Notes: generated by a model not told the origin, from the letters alone. A stretch of DNA of 64,000 bases from Gracilibacillus lacisalsi DSM 19029 (GCF_000377765.1 NZ_KB898663.1:372001-436000), one strand, 5' to 3'; numbered from the stretch's first letter, positions 1 to 9,698 are shown. A program made the numbers and translations.

Positions 1-188
1 GGAGCTGCTCCCCATAAAACTCTTGAAAAACATTCAAGTCCCGCTACACTTTCCGAGTAGGCTGCAGCTGTCTGCCCCATTCTTATCCGTGAGTTAGTTT
101 GATCATAATACGGCTCAAGCGGTGCCCACATATCTAGTAATACTTTCTCTACATCTTTTTTCGTCTGTAAAGGATTCTGCTGCAACAT
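1..188 (-). CDS. DUF2264 family protein, N-terminal part (cut by window edge)
   Basis: The frame stays open to the window edge and gives about 62 residues. It contains the motif MGQTAAAYSESVAGLE followed by LWGAA, which resembles the N-terminus of DUF2264 proteins (an alpha/alpha-toroid family found in polysaccharide loci). Two ATG codons lie in tandem (191 and 188). I chose 188 because AGGAGG (195-200) then sits at a normal distance. The gene follows the heparinase-like gene by 10 bp and closes the operon as far as can be seen. From memory, part of DUF2264 is placed with uronic-acid-active glycoside hydrolases (GH154); I could not check this. No catalytic residues can be judged from the fragment. 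Confidence 0.72.
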   Translation of the reverse strand, partial: MLQQNPLQTKKDVEKVLLDMWAPLEPYYDQTNSRIRMGQTAAAYSESVAGLECFSRVLWGAA

Positions 189-198
189 CATATTCCTC

Positions 199-1890
199 CT
201 AATACTTAAATTCAAATCGAAGTGTAATATCTTTATCTAGGCTAATAACTTTACATAATATATGTAAATAATATTCTGTTTTACCCTGATGATTTCGAAA
301 ACTTTTCCTTTCCACACTTGATTGTACTTTATCTTTATCAAACGTTATTTCCAAGGTTGCCTGATCACCTTTTAAATAAATTCTATCCTCTTGCTGTTCA
401 AAAGGAAGATCCGCTGCAATAAAAGATTCGACCAAAGAAGATGGTTCTCTCTCCAATGCAAACTCGTCGATAACTATTAACTTTGGTCTATCTGATTTAT
501 CCCAATTAAACTTGCGAATAAATTGTAGTTGTTCGCTGTATGCATCGCTTAAATCTAATGTAAGCTCGTCCTTACCGCTGCTTTCTCTAATTTGGGTGAT
601 TTCACCAGAAAATTGCGCACCTTCTTGTTGATAGACTCCATTAATAACAGGAACAGAATGACCAGCGGCACTATTGCAGATAAATTGATAGCGTTTATCA
701 TTAAAATAATCTTTATGATACTCACCAGCTCCTAAATCTCGCAAAAACACATGTCCTTTACCATAAAGAATAAAATGCCCGATATCATTATGGTTGTGTG
801 GTTCGTCATTATGACCAGCCTTGACAGCAAATGCATATTGGTCGATTCGTGATAAAAAGATAGAAGCCTGTTCCATCAAGTAGTTCCCCTGTGGCCATTC
901 CCCTCCCTTGAAATTGGGGTCATACCAGCTTAACTCGCGGATAGCAGGTGCCCACCTACCACAATGATCAACAGCATTTGTCAACGCCACACTCTCGTTT
1001 GGTACATGTACTTCGGCGAATTTTTTATGCAAATAATGGCTGAATCCGAGCATCGGAGCAGCAGTTGGTTCAGCATCTGAGAAATTGACGACGTGATTGT
1101 CATCCAAAAATATTTTTTGCTGAAAAGAAGCAATCGCTTTTACTTTAGGACGGTCGAATAAATTAATGTCCCGAAAACGCTCTAAAAGATCAGCGAAATA
1201 GACAAAATAACCGAAACCATATTGCCAGTATCCGTAGCCTTCCGCACACGCCCCATCATCCTCGAAGCCTGCTAAATAATAATCCATCGTTTGGATCACT
1301 CTATTGATTATTTGGTTTTGTCTACGATCACCATTTAGTATATATAGCGCTGCCGCTCCAATTGATCCACCGCAGACAGATGCCCAATTATGTGTGGCTT
1401 TCTCCCAATGAAAAGATCGTTCTAGAAAAGGAGTGAAAACTCGGCGATCGATCTCAATTTTTATCTTTTCTACTAGAAAATCATCCAATTGTTCACCATA
1501 CAGATCAATAAGTTCGGCTAGTGTAAAAGCTGTCTCTGCCGCAAAAAGGTCAACAGAATATTGCAGTTGAGCAGTTTGTCGATATGTTTGATAATCTTGC
1601 TCTTCGAATTGTCTGTCTAAGTGTGCAGGCAAACACCACGTAAATTCATTACATACTTGCCATATCTCATTTTCTAACGCATCTGTATATGTTTTCGTTT
1701 CTGGGTATAGGTAGTGAAGTAAACCAAATGTCGTTAATCTTTTTCGCCGCAGAAAATACTGTGTTTCGTACATTTGCCGATCGCCGTTTCGCATAAATTG
1801 CCGGTACGTATTAAAGCTGATGTTGTCAGCTGGTGTATGCAGAAAATGCTCAGCATCCTTCTCTAATTGTGCTATAAAGCTACTATTCAT
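199..1890 (-). CDS. Heparinase II/III-type polysaccharide lyase-like protein
   Basis: The 563-residue protein resembles the heparinase II/III superfamily: an N-terminal helical toroid (about 1-320), then a beta-sandwich containing the motif HNHND (H365 and H367) that marks the heparinase II/III C-terminal domain. These enzymes cleave uronic-acid-containing glycans by beta-elimination. No signal peptide is visible, so it probably acts inside the cell on imported oligosaccharides. Its ATG overlaps the stop of the response regulator gene by four bases (ATGA), so translation is probably coupled. The neighbours are the YesM/YesN-like pair, a CUT1 sugar importer and a DUF2264 protein. The exact substrate is not readable from sequence; a hydrolase role cannot be excluded. 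Confidence 0.82.
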   Translation of the reverse strand: MNSSFIAQLEKDAEHFLHTPADNISFNTYRQFMRNGDRQMYETQYFLRRKRLTTFGLLHYLYPETKTYTDALENEIWQVCNEFTWCLPAHLDRQFEEQDYQTYRQTAQLQYSVDLFAAETAFTLAELIDLYGEQLDDFLVEKIKIEIDRRVFTPFLERSFHWEKATHNWASVCGGSIGAAALYILNGDRRQNQIINRVIQTMDYYLAGFEDDGACAEGYGYWQYGFGYFVYFADLLERFRDINLFDRPKVKAIASFQQKIFLDDNHVVNFSDAEPTAAPMLGFSHYLHKKFAEVHVPNESVALTNAVDHCGRWAPAIRELSWYDPNFKGGEWPQGNYLMEQASIFLSRIDQYAFAVKAGHNDEPHNHNDIGHFILYGKGHVFLRDLGAGEYHKDYFNDKRYQFICNSAAGHSVPVINGVYQQEGAQFSGEITQIRESSGKDELTLDLSDAYSEQLQFIRKFNWDKSDRPKLIVIDEFALEREPSSLVESFIAADLPFEQQEDRIYLKGDQATLEITFDKDKVQSSVERKSFRNHQGKTEYYLHILCKVISLDKDITLRFEFKY

Positions 1891-3494
1891 TTCACATTAG
1901 CCCCATTCCATTTACGTCCTCTATATTCTAATGGTGTACACCCTGCCTGCTTCTTGAAAATTTTGATAAAATAACTTTGATTATCGTAACCCAGTTGTTC
2001 ACATATTTGTCCAACCGAATCATTAGTTAATTCCAATAATTCTTTAGCCCTTTCGACTTTTCTCTGTTTGACATATTCTACAAAAGTAATCTGCATTTCT
2101 TTTTTGAATAGTCTGCTAAAATAACTAGCATTTAAATATAAGTATTCTGCCACTTCGTCTAACGATAATTTTTTCTCAATATTATCTGCAACATAATAAC
2201 AGGCATTGACGACATCTTGATGATAATTGTTTTTTAATTGCTGTGTCGTTTCTTTTAGGCATTTTTCAGCATAGTTATTCAGCCAATCGTGTAATTCATA
2301 TATCGTATCTAACAGAAAAACCTCTTCTTGGATGGACTCCACATGGTAATTAGATTGAAAATACGGAATCGTCCGCAATCTTATGTTCAAGTCTAAAATC
2401 ATTCGGAGAAACCATTCTTTAACAACCTTTGGCTCATACTGCTTTGCAATACAAAATTCTATCCATTTGGACAAGTTTTCTTTGAACGACACAAGATCAC
2501 GTTGGAACATGGCCTTTTTCAGTTCGTTTGCCACATCCTGATAATATTGGAAAATCTCTTGTCCATGATAAGTTCTAGTTATTTCTTCTGCATTCACTAT
2601 GGTATGGTTACGAGTGAAAAAAATCTGTTTCTCATTATTCACTAAAGCAATAATGGCTGACTTTAATAAACTTACATCCGTTTTATTTCCTATCAAGAAG
2701 CTTACCTGTATATTCAAAAAATGGTTCAGTGAATGTTGTAACTCTTTCAATAAATCACGTAATTCTCCGAAAATATCATATTTGATCGTTAAATAATCTG
2801 GATAGAAGAGAAAGCCTTTGTTTTGCTCATAATGAATGCATAAAATCTTATTCAACTCTTTCTTATTGATAATTTCTCTCATAATGTTATAAATTGCAAA
2901 TTGCAAGGTATCATCCGAAATAAAGTTTTTCTTCACTTGATAATAAGCATTTACATAAAAATATACAGGAATATATTGCACACTTTGATCAAATATTTCC
3001 AATAATTTATTGGAAGAGCCTTGCATGAGCTGTCGCAATAGCTTTTGATTTTCGATATCATAATTCATTTTCACTTTATGTCTTAATTGTTTCACTTCTA
3101 CAACTTCGGAAGTATTATTATCTAATCGCCTTTTACAAGCTATTAAAATCTCTTCCACATCTTCTGGATTAAGTGATTCCTTTAATATATAATCCTGGAC
3201 ATCTAATTTAATCGCTTGCTGGGCATATGAAAATTCGTTATGACAAGAGATTATGGCTACTTGGATATTCGGGTTCCATTTTTTTATTTCTTTTGTAAGC
3301 TCGATGCCATCCATCTTTGGCATGCCTATATCCGTAATTAAAATATCAGGCATCTCTTTTTTTGCATATTGAAAGGCATGTAACCCATTCTCATGTGTAC
3401 TGTATAATTGTAAGCCTAACTTCTTCCAATTAATCGTTTCAGATAAAAACTCAATCGTTGGATAATCATCATCAACTAACATGACTTTGTACAT
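1887..3494 (-). CDS. YesN-like response regulator with AraC-type DNA-binding domain
   Basis: The protein has an N-terminal receiver domain with acidic pocket residues near 8-10 and a phospho-acceptor D55 in the motif LITDIGMP, a long middle region, and a C-terminal AraC/XylS double helix-turn-helix (last 100 residues, with YFSRLFKKEM and GYDNQSYFIKIFKK). This is the YesN architecture of Bacillus two-component systems that control sugar importers. A start at the GTG of 3506 is possible, but the ATG at 3494 fits the upstream AGGTGG better. It overlaps the 3' end of the sensor kinase gene by 23 bp, so the two are co-translated. It probably activates the importer and lyase genes around it. Confidence 0.93.
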   Translation of the reverse strand: MYKVMLVDDDYPTIEFLSETINWKKLGLQLYSTHENGLHAFQYAKKEMPDILITDIGMPKMDGIELTKEIKKWNPNIQVAIISCHNEFSYAQQAIKLDVQDYILKESLNPEDVEEILIACKRRLDNNTSEVVEVKQLRHKVKMNYDIENQKLLRQLMQGSSNKLLEIFDQSVQYIPVYFYVNAYYQVKKNFISDDTLQFAIYNIMREIINKKELNKILCIHYEQNKGFLFYPDYLTIKYDIFGELRDLLKELQHSLNHFLNIQVSFLIGNKTDVSLLKSAIIALVNNEKQIFFTRNHTIVNAEEITRTYHGQEIFQYYQDVANELKKAMFQRDLVSFKENLSKWIEFCIAKQYEPKVVKEWFLRMILDLNIRLRTIPYFQSNYHVESIQEEVFLLDTIYELHDWLNNYAEKCLKETTQQLKNNYHQDVVNACYYVADNIEKKLSLDEVAEYLYLNASYFSRLFKKEMQITFVEYVKQRKVERAKELLELTNDSVGQICEQLGYDNQSYFIKIFKKQAGCTPLEYRGRKWNGANVK

Positions 3495-5292
3495 GACCTT
3501 CACCACCTAAAGGAATTTTTATCGTTATCATTGTACCTAACTTCAAATTACTTTCTATGTTCATCTCAGGACTCACGCGATATGAAAGCTGTAAGCGTTC
3601 GTATACATTTGCCATACCAATACTCGAAAATCCTTTATTCGAACGTTTGGTTGTTGTCGATGAACGTAATTCCTCATTTAATTTAGCTAATTGTTGTGGA
3701 CTAATCCCTTCTCCATTATCACGTATGCTAAGTTGAAGCACCTCATTATGGATGTCCGCTTTGATAATAATTTGACCGGAACCTTGGTTCAGACCATGAA
3801 TAATCGAATTCTCAATCAAAGGCTGTAATAAAAATCTAGGCACTAGTTGCTGATATGCTTCATCTGTTACATCTATCTCTAATACTACTTTATTTTTCTG
3901 TCTCATATTCATTAAATTAACGTAATCTTTCATTAAACTTATTTCATCGAATAACGTGATTTGATCTTCTTTATTATCAATGGTCCAGCGTAACAACTTC
4001 GAAAGAGACTGAATCATGCCGGCGCTTTCCTTATCACCAAATCTAAAAACTTTCATGCGAATCGAATTCAACACATTGAATAAAAAGTGCGGATTAATCT
4101 GAGCCTGAAGCATAGCCAATTCTGCTTTTCGTTTTCTTTTATGCGTTTGATTTACTTCATCAATCATCGTATTGACTCGATCGAGCATATGATTCAATGA
4201 ATGAGAGAATTGACCAATTTCGTCATGACTGTTTACGTTTGCTCGGACACTCAAATCACCTGTTTGTACCTTCTTCACCACTTTATCCAAGTGTCTTAAT
4301 GGTTTGGTAATTCTGTTCATTAGATAGGCTAAAATAACAAAAAATATGGCAAAGGAAACAGCTAATAATAAAAATACTTCTGAGAAAATCGAATTAATAT
4401 TGGAAGTAGCAGCTTTATACGGAAGAACAGAGACCAATCTCCAGTCATTAAATGTTAATGATTTATGGGTGATTACATATTTTTTTCCGTTCCATTCGGC
4501 TATTTGTGAACTATCCGTTAACGGGATATCCACTAATATTGTTGCTTTTTCACCTATCAGTTCAGGATCTTTATGGGATAATATCTGATTGTGGTCATCA
4601 ACAAGCATGATTTCTTCAGATGGGTTTTGATTGTTTAATATATTTCGAATTTTTGTTTCCAGTAAGGTGACAATAACATATCCATAAATGCCGCTGTTAC
4701 TGTCACGTAACGTTCTGGCAACAGAAAGTTGATAGGGACTTTGGATTCGTTCATATGTCAGCATCGTTGGTTCCACACCGGACCAGTAAGATTCAAAGCC
4801 ATTTAATGAACTCAATTCCTTAAACCATTGCTCTTGATAGAACGAATTAGGATTAAATTGCCCAGTAGAATAATTCGTATAATACTGCCCATTTTTCAAT
4901 AATATTGTTACATAGGATTTTTCACCTAACAGCGTTATATTTTCAATGGTTTTCCGGACTTGACGGTCTTCTAAATATTCCGTATAACTCTGATTGTCGA
5001 CTTCATTCAAGGTTAGGTTCGATTTATTCTTCAAGATCGTATTCAATTCTGAGTCTATTTGAACAAAATTGGAGGCATTGATCACATCATCTATCACTCT
5101 AGTAACATTTTCTTCAGTTAAATCAAGCTCTTTCTTTGCGTTTTGCATTGCTTGTTCTTCTACTGCATCTCTTGTTAAGTAACTGTATATGGATAATGTT
5201 AATAATACGGGAATTCCAATACATATAAAAGATGCGAGAAATACTTTGGAACGAAAAGAAGGAGACGTTAATCTCCGGTAATTAGTCCACAT
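3472..5292 (-). CDS. YesM-like membrane sensor histidine kinase
   Basis: About 606 residues. A transmembrane helix near residues 16-40 is followed by a large extracellular dCache-like sensor region, a second helix near 300-325, a HAMP domain (RITKPLRHLDKVV onward), the His_kinase motif NPHFLFNVLNSI with phospho-acceptor H402, and a C-terminal HATPase_c domain (LIENSIIHGL, DNGEGI). This is the LytS/YesM class that senses extracellular sugars or the loaded binding protein. Three ATG codons in a row follow AGGAGG; I chose the third (5292) for spacing. The gene pairs with the overlapping YesN-like regulator. A CcpA-like box lies 63 bp upstream of this start, so the pair may have its own glucose-repressed transcript. 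Confidence 0.94.
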   Translation of the reverse strand: MWTNYRRLTSPSFRSKVFLASFICIGIPVLLTLSIYSYLTRDAVEEQAMQNAKKELDLTEENVTRVIDDVINASNFVQIDSELNTILKNKSNLTLNEVDNQSYTEYLEDRQVRKTIENITLLGEKSYVTILLKNGQYYTNYSTGQFNPNSFYQEQWFKELSSLNGFESYWSGVEPTMLTYERIQSPYQLSVARTLRDSNSGIYGYVIVTLLETKIRNILNNQNPSEEIMLVDDHNQILSHKDPELIGEKATILVDIPLTDSSQIAEWNGKKYVITHKSLTFNDWRLVSVLPYKAATSNINSIFSEVFLLLAVSFAIFFVILAYLMNRITKPLRHLDKVVKKVQTGDLSVRANVNSHDEIGQFSHSLNHMLDRVNTMIDEVNQTHKRKRKAELAMLQAQINPHFLFNVLNSIRMKVFRFGDKESAGMIQSLSKLLRWTIDNKEDQITLFDEISLMKDYVNLMNMRQKNKVVLEIDVTDEAYQQLVPRFLLQPLIENSIIHGLNQGSGQIIIKADIHNEVLQLSIRDNGEGISPQQLAKLNEELRSSTTTKRSNKGFSSIGMANVYERLQLSYRVSPEMNIESNLKLGTMITIKIPLGGEGHVQSHVS

Positions 5293-5354
5293 CATCATCC
5301 TCCTCTAATACAAGAATGTTAGGGGACAACGGAATTAACGTCCCTTATATCAAT

Positions 5355-5368
5355 TGTAAACGCTTCAA
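5355..5368. promoter_or_regulatory. cre-like site (CcpA box) upstream of the YesM-like gene
   Basis: TGTAAACGCTTCAA fits the relaxed cre consensus WTGNAANCGNWNNCW with one mismatch. It lies in the 92-bp gap between the binding-protein stop codon and the kinase start. No clear core promoter was recognised beside it. Confidence 0.45.
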
Positions 5369-5384
5369 CTAAGTCATTTCAAGG

Positions 5385-6788
5385 TTATTGATTGTTTTCG
5401 ATGATTTCCTGAGCTTGCTCATGCATGGCATCAATCGTTTCATCGACATTTTGTTCCTCATAAATGAGTTTCTCATATTCATCATTAGCCATCTGATAGA
5501 TTTCAGCCTGATATGGAGCTGGCGGAATTAGTTTAGATGCTTTTGAGTTTTGTAATACGGAAATTAGTGCCTCTTTATCTACTTTTTCCGGATTATTGGT
5601 ATCGTCTAAAATAATATCGACAATATTCTCTAATTCATCATCACCTACACCATTCCAAGAAGGAATGTTTTTACCTTGAACAATTTGACCTTCCGTTGTA
5701 TACCAACGAATAAACTCGTAAGCTGCTTCCTTATGTTCAGAATTAGAAGCGACTGCCATATAGTCTGTTGTAACCGGTGTATAACCACCTTCATCATCTG
5801 GATTATTTTTCGGATATGGTGCTATCCCGACATTAAAGTCTAGCGGGAATTGATCTGTACCACCAAGTTCTGTATTCATCCAGCTTCCGATCATAACGAG
5901 ACTTGCTTCTTGATTAAAGAAGGTATCGCGATAGTGTAATTGTTGGGACATAATGTCTGTATATGGTGTAGCAGACTGATCTTCTTTCTCCATTTGCCAA
6001 CGAAGCTCTAATGTCTTCTTAAACATTGGATCCTCAAAGTTAGAGCTTCCATCTGCTTTTAGTAATTCTGTTTCCTCTGGTTTACTCGCTAAAGCTAATT
6101 TTAAATATTCCATCCAGCCGCCATTTTGCGGTCCATGAAAGAACGTTCCATAATGCTCATCTGTTGTTAATTGATTGGCATAGTCAGCAAATTCATCCCA
6201 AGTCCAATCTGTAGGCATTTCTAAGCCTGCTTCATCTAAATGGTCTTGGTTGACCAGTACATACCAAGGATTAAATTTACCTGGAAGAGCATAATACTGA
6301 TCTGCCAATTGTGTATTTACTTTATACTCCTCTGTTACCTCATATCCTTCTTCTTCAATAAATTCATCAATCGGAGCAACCATACCTAAGTCAACACGTT
6401 GCGCATACGAAGCAGGATCACTAAACATCAACACATCTAATTGTTCACCAGATGATGCTGCAAGGTCTAATTTCTGTAATGCTTCATTTGTGTCCCCTTT
6501 TTCACTTAAAATGACGAGCTCTACTTCAATATTTGGATGTTCTTCTTCAAATGCTGGAATGGTTTCCGACCAGTTATAAGACGCTTCGTTTCCATGTGTG
6601 TGAAACATAATTTTTACTGGTTCATCAGAGCTCGCTTCTTCACCCTCATTGTCACTTTCTTGTTGTTCGGTATTATCTTCTTCTGAATCAGAGCTTGTAG
6701 CTGGTTCATCCTCACTACTGCTACAAGCTGCCAAGATGCCGAGGAATAATGTCATACTTAATAATAAGAGCAGTAACTTATTTTTCAT
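5385..6788 (-). CDS. Extracellular sugar-binding lipoprotein of a CUT1 ABC importer
   Basis: A 467-residue family 1 solute-binding protein. It starts with a basic and hydrophobic signal peptide ending in a lipobox (LAAC), followed by an acidic Ser/Glu/Asp-rich linker, so it is a membrane-anchored lipoprotein. The mature part has the usual two-lobe features (WVLVNQDHLDEAGLEMP, DWTWDEFADYANQL). I chose the ATG at 6788 instead of the TTG two codons upstream because AGGGGG is then spaced by seven bases. It delivers an oligosaccharide to the two permeases encoded just upstream. The high acidic content fits a salt-adapted host. The ligand cannot be named. Confidence 0.93.
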   Translation of the reverse strand: MKNKLLLLLLSMTLFLGILAACSSSEDEPATSSDSEEDNTEQQESDNEGEEASSDEPVKIMFHTHGNEASYNWSETIPAFEEEHPNIEVELVILSEKGDTNEALQKLDLAASSGEQLDVLMFSDPASYAQRVDLGMVAPIDEFIEEEGYEVTEEYKVNTQLADQYYALPGKFNPWYVLVNQDHLDEAGLEMPTDWTWDEFADYANQLTTDEHYGTFFHGPQNGGWMEYLKLALASKPEETELLKADGSSNFEDPMFKKTLELRWQMEKEDQSATPYTDIMSQQLHYRDTFFNQEASLVMIGSWMNTELGGTDQFPLDFNVGIAPYPKNNPDDEGGYTPVTTDYMAVASNSEHKEAAYEFIRWYTTEGQIVQGKNIPSWNGVGDDELENIVDIILDDTNNPEKVDKEALISVLQNSKASKLIPPAPYQAEIYQMANDEYEKLIYEEQNVDETIDAMHEQAQEIIENNQ

Positions 6789-6896
6789 TTTCAAACCCCC
6801 TATAATATTATTGAAAACCCTTACACTAATGATGCTAACAAATTACTCTTTAGCAAACATATCACTTTTTTTACCTTTAACAACACTTTTTTTACT

Positions 6897-7736
6897 TTAC
6901 CCTTTTACTCCACCCAAGGCAATACCATCAATAACATGTTTTTGACCTAAGATAAAGACAATTAATAGTGGTAAAATAGCTGATACAGCTGCTGCCATAA
7001 TTAAAGTATAAAAACTACCATTAATAGTTGTAAATTTTTGCATCGCTAATTGAATCGTATACAATGCATCGGTACGTAGGAAAATTAACGGATTTTGATA
7101 ATCATTCCACGTCCAGATAAAACGGAGTATCGCATATGTTGCGACTGCTGGTCGTACAATTGGTAAAGCAATTCGCCAAAATATTCGCCAATGTCCTGCA
7201 CCATCAATTTTGGCTGCATCGATAAAGTCATTATGAATACCGATGAAAAACTGCCGGAGCATAAAGGTCCCTAACACACTGAAGCTACCTAGTAATATTA
7301 AACCAATATGTGTGTCAAACAACCCTAAATAACGATACAAAATAAACTGAGGTACCAAACTTGCTTGTGGTGGCACCATATATGTTGCCAGTACAATAAT
7401 AAATAACCATGCACCTGCAGGAAATCTTACTTTCGAAAAACCATAAGCAGCTAAAGATGATACAACTACCGATATTAAAGTGGTACAGACAGCTACTTTA
7501 ATCGAATTCCAGTAATATAAATAAAAGGGATGATCACCAAACCAGACTTCCTGATAGTTGCTTGCGGCGTTCCATCTTGACGGAATCCATTCTATCGGAT
7601 ATTTAAAAACATCTGCTTCAATTTTTAATGATGTTGATAACATCCAGATAAACGGTAATAAGAAAGCTATACTACAAAAGAATAAGATAATTGTACTGAT
7701 AATTTTCTTGGCATCCCATTTTCTTTGTTTTTGCAT
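6897..7736 (-). CDS. CUT1 sugar ABC transporter permease (YesQ/MalG type)
   Basis: A 279-residue membrane protein with about six transmembrane helices and the EAA-type loop that docks the ATPase (DAAKIDGAGHWRIFWRIALPIVRPA). The N-terminal helix (FFCSIAFLLPFIWMLSTSLK) is typical of the MalG-side subunit. It pairs with the permease encoded 18 bp upstream and the lipoprotein encoded 108 bp downstream. No ATPase gene occurs in the cluster, so a shared MsmX-like ATPase elsewhere in the genome is expected. The AT-rich gap after it shows no clear terminator. Confidence 0.95.
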   Translation of the reverse strand: MQKQRKWDAKKIISTIILFFCSIAFLLPFIWMLSTSLKIEADVFKYPIEWIPSRWNAASNYQEVWFGDHPFYLYYWNSIKVAVCTTLISVVVSSLAAYGFSKVRFPAGAWLFIIVLATYMVPPQASLVPQFILYRYLGLFDTHIGLILLGSFSVLGTFMLRQFFIGIHNDFIDAAKIDGAGHWRIFWRIALPIVRPAVATYAILRFIWTWNDYQNPLIFLRTDALYTIQLAMQKFTTINGSFYTLIMAAAVSAILPLLIVFILGQKHVIDGIALGGVKG

Positions 7737-7754
7737 CCAAACACATCCTTTCTC

Positions 7755-8696
7755 TTAGTAATTCACCCATTTTTTCTGTCCGATCCATTGGATAATCGTG
7801 ATCGAAAATACGAATAAGAACAATACAACAGCTATCGCTGAAGCATAACCAACATCTAGATCAAGGAACGCTCTTTCGTATAAATGCCATACAAGCATTG
7901 TTGTTGAATTTAGTGGTCCACCCTCTGTCAGTACAGCTATAAGATCAAACACTTTAAAAGAAGCAATAATACCTGTAATTAACAAAAAGAATGATGTTGG
8001 CGATATTAATGGGAATGTTATATTTCTAAATTTGTACCAGCTATTGGCACCATCAATATCAGCGGCTTCATACAGTTCTTTCGGTATCGACTGTAATCCT
8101 GCAATATAGACAATTAGGCTAAAGCCGATCGAGATCCAAATATGAATAATCATTAACGAAATAAGGGCAAAATTGGGGTCAGAAATCCATGTTGGCGGAT
8201 TTTCAATTCCCAGTGTCATTAATACTTGATTAATCGGTCCCTGAGACGGATGAAAAAGCACTTGCCATACAACAGCGATTGCAACAACACTTGAAATGTA
8301 CGGCATAAAAAAGGCTACTTTAAAATAACTTTTTAAATAGACGTTTTTATCAATAATTATAGCTAAGAAAAGTGCACACATCATCGTGATCGGGACAGTA
8401 AAAATGAAAATCGCATTATTGATCACAGATTTGATAAATTTCTCATCACTTGCTAAAGCTACAAAGTTATCAAACCCAATCCATTGTAATTGATCAATCC
8501 CAGTGACAAACTTCCAATCTGCGAAAGCTAAGATAAATGTGGCAACAATTGGGAATAACACAATAACAGATATTCCTAGTAACATTGGTGAAACAAATAA
8601 TAAACCAACGAGATTTTCACTTTTTTCGATTTTTGATTTTTTTGTTTTTTTCGATTGATGTAATTCCTCTGTTGTTGAGACGGAGTTACTCGCCAT
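7755..8696 (-). CDS. CUT1 sugar ABC transporter permease (YesP/MalF type)
   Basis: The 313-residue protein has a Lys/Ser-rich cytoplasmic N-terminus (EELHQSKKTKKSKIEKSE), about six transmembrane helices, and the EAA loop ELYEAADIDGANSWYKFRNI. It forms a heterodimer with the neighbouring MalG-type permease. I prefer the ATG at 8696, three codons inside the longest frame, because AGAGGTG lies at the right distance. The gene overlaps the end of the upstream YesL-like gene by 11 bp, which indicates one operon. Confidence 0.95.
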   Translation of the reverse strand: MASNSVSTTEELHQSKKTKKSKIEKSENLVGLLFVSPMLLGISVIVLFPIVATFILAFADWKFVTGIDQLQWIGFDNFVALASDEKFIKSVINNAIFIFTVPITMMCALFLAIIIDKNVYLKSYFKVAFFMPYISSVVAIAVVWQVLFHPSQGPINQVLMTLGIENPPTWISDPNFALISLMIIHIWISIGFSLIVYIAGLQSIPKELYEAADIDGANSWYKFRNITFPLISPTSFFLLITGIIASFKVFDLIAVLTEGGPLNSTTMLVWHLYERAFLDLDVGYASAIAVVLFLFVFSITIIQWIGQKKWVNY

Positions 8697-9354
8697 GAAG
8701 AACACCTCTTTCTTCTAAAATTGTCTTTTGGGATGGTGACATGTTGTACTTGTCCAACCTTTTCAGAGCGTAATTGCTAAAATACATGGCAATAAAGGTT
8801 AAACCACTTCCTAAATATAAGAAAGAAAACCCAGGAATCACCCAACAGATAAAAAGAAAGCTAACTAATGACAGCCCCATCCAGATCGTTTGTATTGGAA
8901 ATAGTGTACTCAGCTGTATAGCTCTTCTCATTTGTTTGATCAAGCCTAATTCCGGAAATGTAATCATGAAACTAAACACATATAACAAAACAATAACACT
9001 TAATATTAATACCGTTGAACTGCTACTAAGAATGACATAATATAGCATTCCACTAAAGTTCTGAACTAGCGCAAAATCAATGTATAAGGCTATTGCAGTG
9101 ACTACTATAAGCCCTCCTAGTAAATTACTTTTCACAAAGTACTTCTTAAATGCTTTCCAGAATTCTTGGATAACAGGAAACTCTTCGGCTTGAATCCATT
9201 TATTATTTAATGCGAACATAGCGGTGATTGCCGGGAAAACTCCTAGTACAATCCCTCCGAGCAAGCAAAACCCGATTGCTATTACATTGAGTAATGCAAG
9301 ACGATAGAGCCATTCACAAATTTTGAATAAACCACTTGATGTATCAAACTGCAT
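8686..9354 (-). CDS. YesL-like DUF624 membrane protein
   Basis: A 222-residue protein with about five hydrophobic helices and the family opening F..CEWLYRLALLNVIAIGFCLLGG, plus GVFPAITAMFAL. DUF624 (YesL) proteins occur in Bacillus beside sugar importers and YesMN sensors; their biochemical role is unknown. This is the first gene of the importer operon, under a promoter that overlaps a cre box. The gene order (YesL-like, two permeases, binding protein, kinase, regulator) resembles a rearranged B. subtilis yes cluster. Confidence 0.9.
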   Translation of the reverse strand: MQFDTSSGLFKICEWLYRLALLNVIAIGFCLLGGIVLGVFPAITAMFALNNKWIQAEEFPVIQEFWKAFKKYFVKSNLLGGLIVVTAIALYIDFALVQNFSGMLYYVILSSSSTVLILSVIVLLYVFSFMITFPELGLIKQMRRAIQLSTLFPIQTIWMGLSLVSFLFICWVIPGFSFLYLGSGLTFIAMYFSNYALKRLDKYNMSPSQKTILEERGVLHGE

Positions 9355-9379
9355 ATGGCCTCCTCCTTTCCTTACTCAA

Positions 9380-9396
9380 ATTATAAACGCTTTCAT
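9380..9396 (-). promoter_or_regulatory. Promoter -10 overlapped by a cre site, YesL-like operon
   Basis: On the minus strand ATGAAAGCGTTTATA (9382-9396) matches WTGNAANCGNWNNCW with one mismatch. It overlaps a TATAAT -10 hexamer at 9380-9385. The -35 region is weak. A CcpA molecule here would block the promoter directly. A good AGGAGG ribosome binding site follows before the ATG at 9354. Confidence 0.65.
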
Positions 9397-9661
9397 TTTG
9401 GTAAAAATAGCACTATTTTTACTTTTATCGATAGATATTTGACTTTCATGATCAACCTATATACCTGTTTATTTAGTATGTAAGACGAACTTCATAATCA
9501 TTTTCCTCTTAAACTTTTGACATGATAAGCATTAATAGGGAAAGCCATGATTCCGCGTAAGAAAACTGAGAAAAAGCTCAACCCTTATGACTAAAAACTA
9601 AAGAATTACCTTTTCTCTAGCATCCTTTATGAAATGCTTGAACAGCTTTTTTTACTCTTTT
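9397..9661. other. Intergenic stretch without a recognised gene
   Basis: This AT-rich stretch lies between the YesL-like promoter and the terminator hairpin of the large secreted enzyme gene. A 15-codon frame starting at 9547 has no good ribosome binding site. I see no operator, repeat or RNA gene that I can support. Confidence 0.5.
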
Positions 9662-9698
9662 AGAAAAGCTCCCAGGAATAATCCTTAGGAGCTTTTCT
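9662..9698. terminator. Bidirectional intrinsic terminator after the GH59-GH43 gene
   Basis: AGAAAAGCTCC and GGAGCTTTTCT form a perfect 11-bp inverted repeat around a 15-base loop, with T-rich 3' sides in both orientations. It lies about 110 bp past the stop codon of the large secreted enzyme gene. Confidence 0.7.

Noticed and set aside
9547-9594. Small frame MIPRKKTEKKLNPYD
   Set aside because: It has no good ribosome binding site and only 15 codons; chance explains it.
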